DNA of 40,593 bases from Candidatus Binatus sp. (GTDB taxonomy: Bacteria; Desulfobacterota; Binatia; Binatales; Binataceae). The stretch spans positions 1 through 40,593 of the forward strand of contig NZ_JAUSKL010000011.1 in NCBI RefSeq assembly GCF_030646925.1, written 5' to 3'. The notes below the pieces were generated by a model. That model saw only the letters and a program-made list of their open reading frames with translations. It was not told the DNA's origin and made no database searches. Shown here piece by piece: positions 32,696 through 40,502 of the stretch. How positions within the stretch are numbered: the first letter of the stretch is position 1; every line of letters begins with the position of its first letter. The position numbers and the translations under genes were made by a program.

Positions 32696-33144
32696 TGCCG
32701 ACGAAACCGACTACGACCCAGACCGAGGACGACGCTCTATTTCGGGAATTCGAGCACACCGGCGACATCGGTATCGAATTGACTGCTCCCACTCGCGCCG
32801 AGCTGTTCCGCCGCGCGGCCATTGCCTTGGCTGCGCTGTTGGTCGAGAGGGCAAGCGTCGCGGAGATCGAGCAGCGGGAAATTGCAGTTGAGGCCGACGC
32901 CGATCTCGATCTCATGCATGACTTGCTCGGGGAGTTGCTCGCTCTTTTCACAGTGGAGGGGTTCATCTGGCGCGACGCTTCGGTCGAGGAGGCCGATCGA
33001 TCTCTCCGCGTGACGGTTCGGGGCGAACCCTTTGACCCCGGTCGCCACGAATTCCGCGGTGAAATCAAAGCTGTCACTTACCATCAACTGATGGTCGAAA
33101 ACTCACTGGACGGGTGGCGTTCACGCATAATTTTCGACGTTTGA
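32695..33144 (+). CDS. archease, RtcB activating protein
   Basis: A 149-aa protein of the archease family, which speeds multiple turnover of RtcB by assisting guanylylation. Visible: REFEHTGDIGIELTAPTRAELF (the HTGDIG block), DLDLMHDLLGELLALF and the C-terminal EIKAVTYHQLMVE then WRSRIIFDV. The catalytic-type Asp/Glu in HTGDIG and in the KAVTYH block fit the family. The ATG overlaps the rtcB stop (TGATG), so the two are translationally coupled. The N-terminal TKPTTTQTEDD is a short extension. Confidence 0.95.
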   Translation: MPTKPTTTQTEDDALFREFEHTGDIGIELTAPTRAELFRRAAIALAALLVERASVAEIEQREIAVEADADLDLMHDLLGELLALFTVEGFIWRDASVEEADRSLRVTVRGEPFDPGRHEFRGEIKAVTYHQLMVENSLDGWRSRIIFDV

Positions 33145-33176
33145 AACCGGGCGATAGCACGGTTGTGAAGCGGAAG

Positions 33177-33383
33177 TCAGTCTTCAGTTCCAGCAGCGAC
33201 GAGATAGACCGAACCGTCGGGCAGGCGATACGCCTGGGTGTACGGAGACCATCCTTCGATGGGTTCGATTAGTTGGGGCTCTCCTTCGATCGCATCCAGT
33301 AGTTCTTCCCAATCTTCGACCTCAGCGTCCGGAATTCTGTGGTAGCTGCCGTCTCGCTCAAAAACCATTAGACATTGGATCAT
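33177..33383 (-). CDS. small hypothetical protein, likely conserved (68 aa)
   Basis: A 68-residue acidic protein: MIQCLMVFERDGSYHRIPDA, an EVEDWEELLDAIE helix, and a C-terminal WSPYTQAYRLPDGSVYLVAA. It has no known function; I recall similar small proteins in uncultivated soil bacteria. AGAGAGG eight bases upstream selects ATG 33383 over a GTG at 33392. A decayed copy of the C-terminal part occurs at 38871. It is convergent with archease and lies next to the 345-base gap before the envelope operon. Confidence 0.72.
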   Translation of the reverse strand: MIQCLMVFERDGSYHRIPDAEVEDWEELLDAIEGEPQLIEPIEGWSPYTQAYRLPDGSVYLVAAGTED

Positions 33384-33542
33384 CGATGGCACCTCTCTTC
33401 ATCGTCGGCAGGCATTTCTATTTCTTTGTATCGTCTCGGCGTAACGAACGATGTCGGACTCGCACCTACAAATCAGCACATGACCCTCGGCGAAGGCAAG
33501 TTATGCTTTGTGCGGAATGGAACCATCGGATCAAGCCGACAG

Positions 33543-33559
33543 TGCCTCGATCGGCGTCA
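33543..33559. promoter_or_regulatory. candidate enhancer dyad upstream of the envelope operon
   Basis: TGCCTCGATCGGCGTCA fits TGNNNC-N5-GNNNCA, 83 bp upstream of the -24 element at 33643. It matches the pattern but only loosely the 31079 sequence; TGTGCGGAATGGAACCA at 33509-33525 is another loose match. Otherwise I see nothing in the 345-base gap 33384-33737 except the promoter. Confidence 0.35.
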
Positions 33560-33642
33560 GCAGAGATCTCAGCGTTCGGGTTGGTCCGCCTTCGAGCCTC
33601 AAGTTTCCCGATATCCTGCTCAAGTCCGGTTTAGGAAGCGGC

Positions 33643-33658
33643 TGGCACGGGTGATGCT
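33643..33658 (+). promoter_or_regulatory. sigma54 promoter for the envelope operon
   Basis: TGGCACGGGTGATGCT matches TGGCACG-N4-TTGCW with one mismatch. The predicted leader is about 68 bases before ATG 33738. Confidence 0.82.
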
Positions 33659-33737
33659 CCCTGTCGGCGAGTCGCGCGGCGACACTATCGTCGACCGTCG
33701 CAGATTGCTGCGCTGAATCGTCTCTAGGTGGATGCTC

Positions 33738-34328
33738 ATGCTTCGTTTCAGAAATCTTTGGCTCGCAATCCCGCTGCTGTTGGTCGTCGTTGCTGCCCCA
33801 TCAGCTCAGGCAGAACCAGTAACACCGAAATACGCCAGCGCGCAGCAAATAGAATCCGCATTTCGCGGACACAGTTTCATCCTCGGCGATGACAATCACA
33901 TCGCCGATGTGAGGGCGCTGGATTGGAGTGCTGATCGCTCCGTCAAACTTCCTTTCTGGTTTGGAACGGGACAAATGGTGCCACCTGAACATCGGCCAGA
34001 GCAGGGCGCCTACTACGTGATCAGCGAATCATGGATCGTTCGCAAACTCGCCGGCAAGGAGCTGCTGATTCAGGCCGGCAGCCAACTTCAGAAACCCGAC
34101 GCCGTGCTCGTTACCACCAAGACGCACTACCAGGGCAGTGGCATGCTGCTGCCGACGATCGTGCAGTACTCCGGCACGCGGACCTTCACGCGTGACAACG
34201 GCAGTGTGGTCGATATCGCAGTGCTCGAGGAAGTATCGCTCCCCGCGCAGTGGACCACGGGACGGATACCGGCGAAATATGCGCGATTCGGGGTGAGCCC
34301 GGCGGAAAACCTGCAGTGGAAATTCTGA
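33738..34328 (+). CDS. secreted protein of unknown function
   Basis: A 196-aa protein with a clear signal peptide: MLRFRNLWLAIPLLLVVVAA then PSAQA, with likely cleavage after AQA. The mature part has no family I know: YASAQQIESAFRGHSFIL, WFGTGQMVPPEHRPEQGAYY, and VVDIAVLEEVSLPAQW toward the end. No lipobox. ATG 33738 has AGGTGG six bases upstream; the ATG six bases earlier would be directly against that site. It is the first gene of the envelope operon after a one-mismatch sigma54 promoter. Confidence 0.78.
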   Translation: MLRFRNLWLAIPLLLVVVAAPSAQAEPVTPKYASAQQIESAFRGHSFILGDDNHIADVRALDWSADRSVKLPFWFGTGQMVPPEHRPEQGAYYVISESWIVRKLAGKELLIQAGSQLQKPDAVLVTTKTHYQGSGMLLPTIVQYSGTRTFTRDNGSVVDIAVLEEVSLPAQWTTGRIPAKYARFGVSPAENLQWKF

Positions 34329-34369
34329 TACTGCTGGCGCGCGGCTGACTGTTCGGCGAAAGTTCAGGA

Positions 34370-35179
34370 GTGATCAAGCAAAGGGGGCGCTTCCGTCTGG
34401 TCGTTTCGATTCTGGCGCTGTGCCTGAGCGCGGTGACGTTGGTCGCGATCGCGGCGTCGGCGTCAGAGAGCGCAACTGCCGCGACGATTCTTGTGTACCA
34501 TCGCTTCGGCCCAGTGGTTGCCGATAGCATGACGGTCACCACTGAGGTCTTCGCATCGCAGCTCAGGTATCTTCACGACCATGGCTACACTGTCGTGCCG
34601 CTTCGCGATGTCGTGAATTTCGCCGCAGGTTACGGCGAGTTGCCGCCGCGCGCGGTTGCGATCACCGCCGACGACGGCCATCGCACAGTGTTCAGCGACA
34701 TGAAGCCGTTGGTCGAGCGCTACCGAATCCCGGTGACACTGTTCATCTATCCATCCGCGATTTCGAATGCCTCGTACGCAATGACCTGGGAACAGCTCGT
34801 CGAGCTGAAGGCGACCGGACTCTTTTCGGTTGAATCGCACACCTATTGGCATCCCAATTTTCATATCGATAAGCGCCGGCTCTCGGCTGAGAATTACGAG
34901 AAGTTCGTGGACACCCAGCTCAACAAATCGCGACAGGTCCTCGATCACCGGCTCGGTGGCCGCGTGACGATGCTGAGTTGGCCATTCGGCATCTATGACG
35001 ATGAGCTGATTGCCGCCGCCACAAAGTCCGGATACGTGGCGGCCGTCACCATCGAACGACGCAAGGTCACGCGCGGCGACAACGTCATGGCGCTTCCCCG
35101 CTTCATCGTTACCAACGGCGATGTCGGACAGAGATTCGAGAGTCTGCTACCCACTCAAACGCCAATAACCAGTCGGTGA
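34370..35179 (+). CDS. secreted polysaccharide deacetylase
   Basis: A 269-aa exported enzyme of the NodB-homology (carbohydrate esterase 4) type. A membrane/signal segment (residues 9-32, RLVVSILALCLSAVTLVAIA) precedes LVYHRFG. Catalytic motif 1 is ITADDGHRTV (TFDDG in most), with the metal His in SHTYWHPNF, and motif 3 is LSWPFGIYDDELI. The nucleophilic Asp is present, and the TADDG variant with HR after it is typical of PgaB-like members. The start is GTG 34370, with CAGGA upstream. Substrate (peptidoglycan GlcNAc or a PNAG-like polymer) cannot be decided. Confidence 0.9.
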   Translation: MIKQRGRFRLVVSILALCLSAVTLVAIAASASESATAATILVYHRFGPVVADSMTVTTEVFASQLRYLHDHGYTVVPLRDVVNFAAGYGELPPRAVAITADDGHRTVFSDMKPLVERYRIPVTLFIYPSAISNASYAMTWEQLVELKATGLFSVESHTYWHPNFHIDKRRLSAENYEKFVDTQLNKSRQVLDHRLGGRVTMLSWPFGIYDDELIAAATKSGYVAAVTIERRKVTRGDNVMALPRFIVTNGDVGQRFESLLPTQTPITSR

Positions 35180-35185
35180 TAATTG

Positions 35186-36487
35186 ATGTCGAGAGTGATT
35201 ATTTTCGCGCTGACGTTGTTCGTCTTCACAACTTTAGTCAGCCCTCCATCGACGATGGCCTACACCGGGACCGTCATCGATAGCTCGACCAAAAGGCCGG
35301 TGGAGGATGCGATCGTGACACTCGAGGATGTCGAGGTGCGAACCGATCGCGACGGCAAGTTCCAGATCAGCGGCCACGGCGGCGCGATCGGCCTGCGGGC
35401 GTACGGCTACCAGCGCAAATCGATTTCCGCCGGCGAGTTGAAAGATCATGCCGGGCCGATTGAGCTCACGCCGATACTTCCGAAGGCGCTCTATCTTTCA
35501 TTCTATGGCATCGGCAGCACCAAGCTGCGCGAGGCGGCGCTCGGCCTGATCGACAAAACCGAACTTAACGCCGTGGTGGTCGATGTCAAAGGCGATCGCG
35601 GTATGATCGCATTCAAAACCTCGCTTGCGCTGGCGGAGCAGGCTCATTCGAATCAACTAACGACGATCCGCGATGCGAAGGCGCTGCTTGACCGGCTCCA
35701 TCACGATAACATTTACGCTATCGCACGAATTGTCGTCTTCAAGGATGATCCGCTCGCGACCGCCCGGCCCGATTTGGCGGTCAAGCGCGCCAGCGGCGCA
35801 ATCTTCAGGGATCGCGAGCGGCTCGCGTGGACCGATCCCTTCAACCCCGAGGTGTGGGACTACAATATCTCGATCGCGCTCGAGGCGGCGCTCCTCGGCT
35901 TCGACGAAATCCAGTTTGACTATGTGCGCTTTCCTGACGCTCCGGGGCTGAAGTTCGCCAAGCCCACCGACATGAAGAGCCGCCTCGCCGCGATCTCCGG
36001 CTTTCTGGCCGAAGCGCGGCGGCGCCTAACTCCCTACAATGTGTTCCTCGCCGCCGACATCTTCGGCTACGTGACGTGGAACCTCGACGACACCCATATC
36101 GGGCAGCGGCTCGAGGAACTCGCGCCCATCGTCGATTACATCTCGCCAATGCTGTATCCGTCGTGCTTCCAGTTCGGCATTCCAGGCTATCGCAATCCGG
36201 TCGCGCATCCTTATGAAATCGTTTTTCTCTCGCTGCAGAATGCGCGCGAACGCGGCATCCCCTCGAATCGGTTTCGCCCGTGGCTGCAGGCGTTTCGCGA
36301 TTACGCCTTCGACCGTCGACAGTTCACCGGAACACAGATAAGGGCGCAAGTTTCGGCCGCCGAAAAGTTCGGCTCCGACGGCTGGATGCTGTGGAATCCG
36401 CGCAACCAGTACACCGCCGACGGGCTGAAAATCGAGGGCGCGCCGTGCAAGCATGACGCTCCGGAAGTGATACAATCGGCGCAATGA
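35186..36487 (+). CDS. putative secreted glycoside hydrolase (DUF4015/GHL13-type)
   Basis: A 433-aa exported protein. Signal peptide MSRVIIFALTLFVFTTLVSP, then a small Ig-like/carboxypeptidase-regulatory domain (YTGTVIDSSTKRPVEDAIV, GKFQISGHGG). From about residue 110 there is a TIM-barrel of the DUF4015 putative glycoside hydrolase family: ALYLSFYGIG, LNAVVVDVKGDRG, WTDPFNPEVWDYNI, FDEIQFDYVRFPD with likely catalytic Asp, FLAADIFGYVTW, YISPMLYPSCF and DGWMLWNPRNQY. Substrate unknown. ATG 35186 comes six bases after the deacetylase stop, and its end overlaps the next start by four bases (ATGA). It fits cell-wall or exopolysaccharide remodelling. Confidence 0.9.
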   Translation: MSRVIIFALTLFVFTTLVSPPSTMAYTGTVIDSSTKRPVEDAIVTLEDVEVRTDRDGKFQISGHGGAIGLRAYGYQRKSISAGELKDHAGPIELTPILPKALYLSFYGIGSTKLREAALGLIDKTELNAVVVDVKGDRGMIAFKTSLALAEQAHSNQLTTIRDAKALLDRLHHDNIYAIARIVVFKDDPLATARPDLAVKRASGAIFRDRERLAWTDPFNPEVWDYNISIALEAALLGFDEIQFDYVRFPDAPGLKFAKPTDMKSRLAAISGFLAEARRRLTPYNVFLAADIFGYVTWNLDDTHIGQRLEELAPIVDYISPMLYPSCFQFGIPGYRNPVAHPYEIVFLSLQNARERGIPSNRFRPWLQAFRDYAFDRRQFTGTQIRAQVSAAEKFGSDGWMLWNPRNQYTADGLKIEGAPCKHDAPEVIQSAQ

Positions 36488-38874
36488 GGATCCTGGCGGC
36501 GTCTTTCTCGCACCGTCTGATCGCGGCGCTCGCGTTGCAGTTGCTCGCCGCTATTCCTGCAACATCGGCATCTGCCGGTACTGCTTTGTCCGCGCGCTTG
36601 CGCGCCGCGGACCTGCAAAGAATCGACCCCATCGTCCAGTCTGAAATCGAAGCAGGAAGAATCCACGGCGCCGTCGTCGAGGTCGGGCAAGGCAACCAGC
36701 TCGTTTATCGCCGGGCGTTTGGAGATCGCGAGCTCGAGCCCCGGCGCGCCGCGATGACCGCGGACACAATTTTCGATCTCGCCTCGCTGACCAAACCCAT
36801 TGCAACCGCGGTCGCGATAATGCAGCTTCGCGAGCGCGGCAGGATCGACCTCGACGCACCGGTCGCGACTTATTGGCCCGCCTTCGCTCGCAACGGCAAG
36901 GAACGCATCACGATTCGCCAGTTGATGACGCACTATTCCGGCCTCGCGCCAGACCTGGACCTAAACCGCAAATGGACCGGCTACTCGACCGCAATCAAGC
37001 TGGTCGAGGATGCGCAGCCGCTTCATCCCTCCGGCGCGCACTACGAATACAGCGACATCAACTTCGAGGCGCTTGGCGAAGTGGTTCGGCGCGTCGCGAA
37101 GGTTCCCCTCGACGATTACTGCCGGATCAACATTTTCGCGCCGCTCGGAATGGCTGACACCGGCTTCAGGCCGCCAGCGCGACGACTCAATCGGATTGCG
37201 CCAACAGAATACATCGACGGCAAGTTGCGCATTGGCGACGTCCACGATCCGACTGCCGCGCGGATGGGAGGCCTCGCGGGTCATGCCGGACTGTTCTCTA
37301 CCGCGAGCGACCTGGCGATTTTCGCAAGAATGCTGCTCGACGGCGGGCGCGCGGGCACGGCCACGATTCTCTCTGCGCGTTCGATCGATGAAATGACGAT
37401 TCCTCAATCGCGGGCCGACGTGGTCGATGCGAGCCACCCGCGCGGGCTGGGATGGGATCTGGGCGCGCCACTGTGTGCGAATCGTGAGCAACTCTTGCCG
37501 GTCGGCTCCTACGGCCATTTCGGATTCACCGGCACGATGCTGTGGATCGATCCCATATCTTCGACCTATGCGATCATCCTGACCAACCGCACGTATCCGA
37601 ACGACGCGGGTGATGCGGGCCCGTTGCGCCACGCAATTCTCGCGCTGATATCGAATCGCCTCGGTTCCCTTTCCGAGGATCGCATCGTCGAGGGTCGGCC
37701 TTCCTTGAACTCCTTCTGCGCGTTGGTTAAGCGCCCTTCCGCTCAAACCACGGTTGTGAGCGGCGCCGACGTATTGGCGGCTAACGGATTCGCCCAACTC
37801 AAGGGGACGCGCGTCGGATTGATCACCAATCAAACCGGCGTCATTCAAGCCGGCACTCGCGATATCGAGGCGCTCTCACACGCGAGCGGACTGACGCTGC
37901 GCGCGATCTTCAGTCCCGAGCACGGCCTGCACGGCGACCTCGATGAAAGCGTCGCGCCGGGCATCGAGCCACTAACGGGCCTGCACTTCTTTAGCCTGTA
38001 CGGAGAGACGCGGCGACCGAGTGACGCGATGCTCGAGGGCGTCAATGTGGTGGTGTTCGACGTTCAGGACTCCGGCGCGCGTTTTTATACCTACGTCACG
38101 ACTATGGCCTATGCGATGGAGGAAGCGGCGCGCCGCGGCATCGACTTCTATGTGCTGGATCGTCCGAATCCGATTTCGTCCGCCGTCGTGCAAGGCCCGC
38201 TCATGGATGCCGACTTGAAATCGTTCACCGGATATTTCCCGCTGCCGACGCGCCACGGCATGACGGTCGGCGAGTTGGCCGGGATGTTCAATCGCGAAAA
38301 CCACATCGGCGCGCGCCTGCACGTGATTAAGATGCGCGGCTATGCGCGCTCCGAATGGTTCGATCAAACGGGGCTGCGATGGACGCCACCCTCGCCCAAC
38401 CTCCGGACGCTTGCGGAAGCGACGCTTTATCCTGGCGTTGCGATGATCGAGGGCGCCAATGTGAGCGTCGGGCGCGGGACCGACACTCCATTCGAATTGG
38501 TGGGCGCGCCATGGATCGATTCTGCCGCGCTGCTCTCTTACCTCGACCAGCGAAAGATTCCGGGCGTTCATTTTCAATCAGCCGATTTCACTCCGTCCGC
38601 TGACACCTATGCGGGCCGGAGCTGCCACGGAGTGCGGATTTCCCTCGACGACCGCCTCGCGCTCGATTCGCCCGCGCTTGGAATCGAGTTGATTGCCGCG
38701 CTGCATCATTTGTACGCGAATGATTTCAAAATCGACGCGACGCTCTCGATGGTTGGTTCGCGCCGAACGCTCGAGGAAATCAAGTCGGGCGTGGATCCCG
38801 GGCAGATCGTCGCGCAGTGGCAACCAGAGCTGGAGAATTTCCGCATCCTGCGCGCGCGCTATCTGCTCTACTAG
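36484..38874 (+). CDS. fusion of beta-lactamase-like amidase and exo-muramidase NamZ (DUF1343)
   Basis: A 796-aa exported protein. After a signal segment (RLIAALALQLLAAIPATSASA), residues about 45-410 are a class C beta-lactamase/serine-amidase fold: the SLTK Ser-Lys pair near residue 98-101, YEYSDINF (Tyr) and GHFGFTG (third motif). Residues about 420-796 are the DUF1343 domain, now known as the exo-beta-N-acetylmuramidase NamZ: KGTRVGLITNQTGV, FSPEHGLHGDLD, VFDVQDSGARFYTY, YVLDRPNP and PSPNL. In Bacillus subtilis amiE (beta-lactamase fold amidase) and namZ are separate genes of a peptidoglycan-recycling operon (established). The fusion suggests one enzyme removes peptides and MurNAc (inference). 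Confidence 0.92.
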   Translation: MRILAASFSHRLIAALALQLLAAIPATSASAGTALSARLRAADLQRIDPIVQSEIEAGRIHGAVVEVGQGNQLVYRRAFGDRELEPRRAAMTADTIFDLASLTKPIATAVAIMQLRERGRIDLDAPVATYWPAFARNGKERITIRQLMTHYSGLAPDLDLNRKWTGYSTAIKLVEDAQPLHPSGAHYEYSDINFEALGEVVRRVAKVPLDDYCRINIFAPLGMADTGFRPPARRLNRIAPTEYIDGKLRIGDVHDPTAARMGGLAGHAGLFSTASDLAIFARMLLDGGRAGTATILSARSIDEMTIPQSRADVVDASHPRGLGWDLGAPLCANREQLLPVGSYGHFGFTGTMLWIDPISSTYAIILTNRTYPNDAGDAGPLRHAILALISNRLGSLSEDRIVEGRPSLNSFCALVKRPSAQTTVVSGADVLAANGFAQLKGTRVGLITNQTGVIQAGTRDIEALSHASGLTLRAIFSPEHGLHGDLDESVAPGIEPLTGLHFFSLYGETRRPSDAMLEGVNVVVFDVQDSGARFYTYVTTMAYAMEEAARRGIDFYVLDRPNPISSAVVQGPLMDADLKSFTGYFPLPTRHGMTVGELAGMFNRENHIGARLHVIKMRGYARSEWFDQTGLRWTPPSPNLRTLAEATLYPGVAMIEGANVSVGRGTDTPFELVGAPWIDSAALLSYLDQRKIPGVHFQSADFTPSADTYAGRSCHGVRISLDDRLALDSPALGIELIAALHHLYANDFKIDATLSMVGSRRTLEEIKSGVDPGQIVAQWQPELENFRILRARYLLY

Positions 38875-39010
38875 CCTTCGCTTTCATCTTTCGCCTCGAG
38901 CGCCGCCAAATAGAGCGAGCCATCTGGAAGCCGATGAGTGCGCGTGTACGGGGACGATGCCGGGTGGGTCACATCCGCGCAAACGCGCGAGTATTTCGGT
39001 CGGGGTCGCG
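38871..39010 (-). pseudogene. decayed copy of the 68-aa gene at 33177
   Basis: One minus-strand frame ends PASSPYTRTHRLPDGSLYLA before a stop that overlaps the previous gene's stop region. It aligns with SPYTQAYRLPDGSVYLVA of the intact gene at 33177-33383. Upstream, that frame meets a stop codon, and the N-terminal half is not recognisable in it; an ATG in another frame (MTATPTEILARL) could be the remains. I regard it as a frameshifted remnant. Confidence 0.55.
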
Positions 39011-39088
39011 GTCATAGTTACCCATACCGCCGATACCCGACGATAGAACAGGCCAAGTGAAGGTCAAGTTTCAGGATATTATCGGCGG

Positions 39089-39904
39089 TCAAACGGAATC
39101 GGCCAAGTCACCCCAGATCTGGCGCTTGATGGCCTCGGAAATCACCTCAGCCAATACCTTATTTGCAGCGTGAGTAACATCGGTCCCGGCTACGTTCAAA
39201 AGTTTCTTAACGCTAATGACTGCCAGAGGTGTTCTGGCAGACTCTTGGACCAGTTCACGAATCCCCGATTTGAGTTCGTCACGCTGCTCGATGGATAATT
39301 TGTCTGAATCATCTGAGAGTTGGAATGCAAGTTCAAGGGCAAGAGAGGTCCATGGGTATGGCGATCCACAATGCACGCAGAATTTTGGCGGTGGGTCTTC
39401 GCTCAAGCGCAACACCTCCGGGAATCCGCCGGGAATCGCGCGACCACACTTCAGGCATTCTGTGATTGTATTGCTTCCGCACCGTTCGCAAAATGCCTTG
39501 TTGAACTCTGGCATATCTCGGAATCTCGTATTTGCGACGTGTCCAGCAATGCAGATTTGCGCGATGTCTCGCGTTCCACGAGCTGATTGCATCGAATTGT
39601 CCTCTACTGAATCGATTTCTGCGCGAAAGCCACGGAGAAATTCACTAAGCATTTCGATTTCGGTCTGGAATATACTCTCACTGTCTGTGATCGCGAATGC
39701 CCTCTTCTTAAACTCAAATGCCTGAGCTTCTTCAGTCGAGACTCGCCGCAACTCGGTGAGAGCCCTTCGTTTCCATCTGTCGAGCCGTTCATAGGCGGCG
39801 GTCAGCGAATCACTTTGTGCCAGCTCTAAGAGTGCCTGCAGCAATTCATCGACAATGCTAGCGCACTGGGCTGCGGGGAGTAGGAGATGACTGGTTGTGC
39901 TCAC
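39089..39904 (-). CDS. DUF2321-like zinc-ribbon protein
   Basis: A 271-aa protein. The centre to C-terminus has the DUF2321 pattern: ICIAGHVANTRFRDMPEFN, then FCERCG...ECLKCG...KFCVHCGSPYPWT, with four CxxC pairs that could bind two zinc ions. The N-terminal half is a helical region with LLQALLELAQ and a segment rich in Glu (RRVSTEEAQAFEFKK). AGGAGG just before GTG 39904 indicates this start; the open frame continues upstream to 40099 but that part has no plausible composition. Function unknown. Base composition looks more AT-rich than the genes to its left, a hint of transfer. Confidence 0.75.
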   Translation of the reverse strand: MSTTSHLLLPAAQCASIVDELLQALLELAQSDSLTAAYERLDRWKRRALTELRRVSTEEAQAFEFKKRAFAITDSESIFQTEIEMLSEFLRGFRAEIDSVEDNSMQSARGTRDIAQICIAGHVANTRFRDMPEFNKAFCERCGSNTITECLKCGRAIPGGFPEVLRLSEDPPPKFCVHCGSPYPWTSLALELAFQLSDDSDKLSIEQRDELKSGIRELVQESARTPLAVISVKKLLNVAGTDVTHAANKVLAEVISEAIKRQIWGDLADSV

Positions 39905-40072
39905 GGGCCTCCTAGAGCTTCGGTTGTACGGCACCGCCTTGTGGCATTTCCGTGTGCAAACCTTGACCCGACTCGAATTGCTTGTCGTTTGAATGCTGGA
40001 TTGCCTCGAAATAATTTCCGATTGCTTACCACAGCGATCATGCCACCGCCTCCAGACAAACTTAGCCGATTT

Positions 40073-40088
40073 TACACTCCAGTGTAAG
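40073..40088. promoter_or_regulatory. 16-bp perfect palindrome, possible operator
   Basis: TTACACT-CC-AGTGTAA has perfect 7-bp arms. It lies between the DUF2321 gene start and the small ORF at 40105. This shape is typical of TetR- or MerR-type operators, but no such regulator is in view. Confidence 0.45.
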
Positions 40089-40104
40089 AACGGCCGCAAT
40101 TACT

Positions 40105-40353
40105 TTGCACAGCATCAAGATCGCACCGCCTCCTCCTTCTCGCCCGCAAGGCCAGTCTAATCGCGGACTGCGGACGACTGTTCCGGCCGTTTCTCGAGAA
40201 ATGCTCGCAGCGGTCCTCGGATTGGTGGAACGATTCGAACTTCGAGCGGCTTGCACTACCAGTTTCAGGAACTTGACACTTCCTGATGTGCGCCGAAAAC
40301 TATTGGCTGCACTCGATTATCTTGCTGGCAATTGCTACGGTCTAAGGAAATGA
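40105..40353 (+). CDS. weakly supported small ORF (82 aa)
   Basis: A short frame with a proline-rich start (IAPPPPSRPQGQSNRGLRTT) and a helical C-terminal half (MLAAVLGLVERFELRAACTT, DVRRKLLAALDYLAG). No clear ribosome site and no known family. It begins 17 bases after the palindrome. It may be chance. Confidence 0.3.
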   Translation: MHSIKIAPPPPSRPQGQSNRGLRTTVPAVSREMLAAVLGLVERFELRAACTTSFRNLTLPDVRRKLLAALDYLAGNCYGLRK

Positions 40354-40502
40354 GCTCGCGGCCTCAAAGGTTATACCACTATCAGCCGATCGGTACATCC
40401 GAGATGATGGGTTGGATCGAGCGCGCATTGTTGCGCCATGAGATTTACCTTTCTAGTGGCCTGTAACAGTGACATTGGTATCGGGTTAGTGTATCGTAAG
40501 GG

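Noticed and set aside
33375-33716. 113-codon plus-strand frame in the gap before the envelope operon
   Set aside because: No ribosome site, low-complexity basic end, and it contains the sigma54 promoter and dyad; it overlaps the start of the 68-aa gene.
36484-38874. A beta-lactam resistance gene
   Set aside because: The serine-hydrolase domain is fused to NamZ and has the context of peptidoglycan recycling, not of antibiotic hydrolysis.
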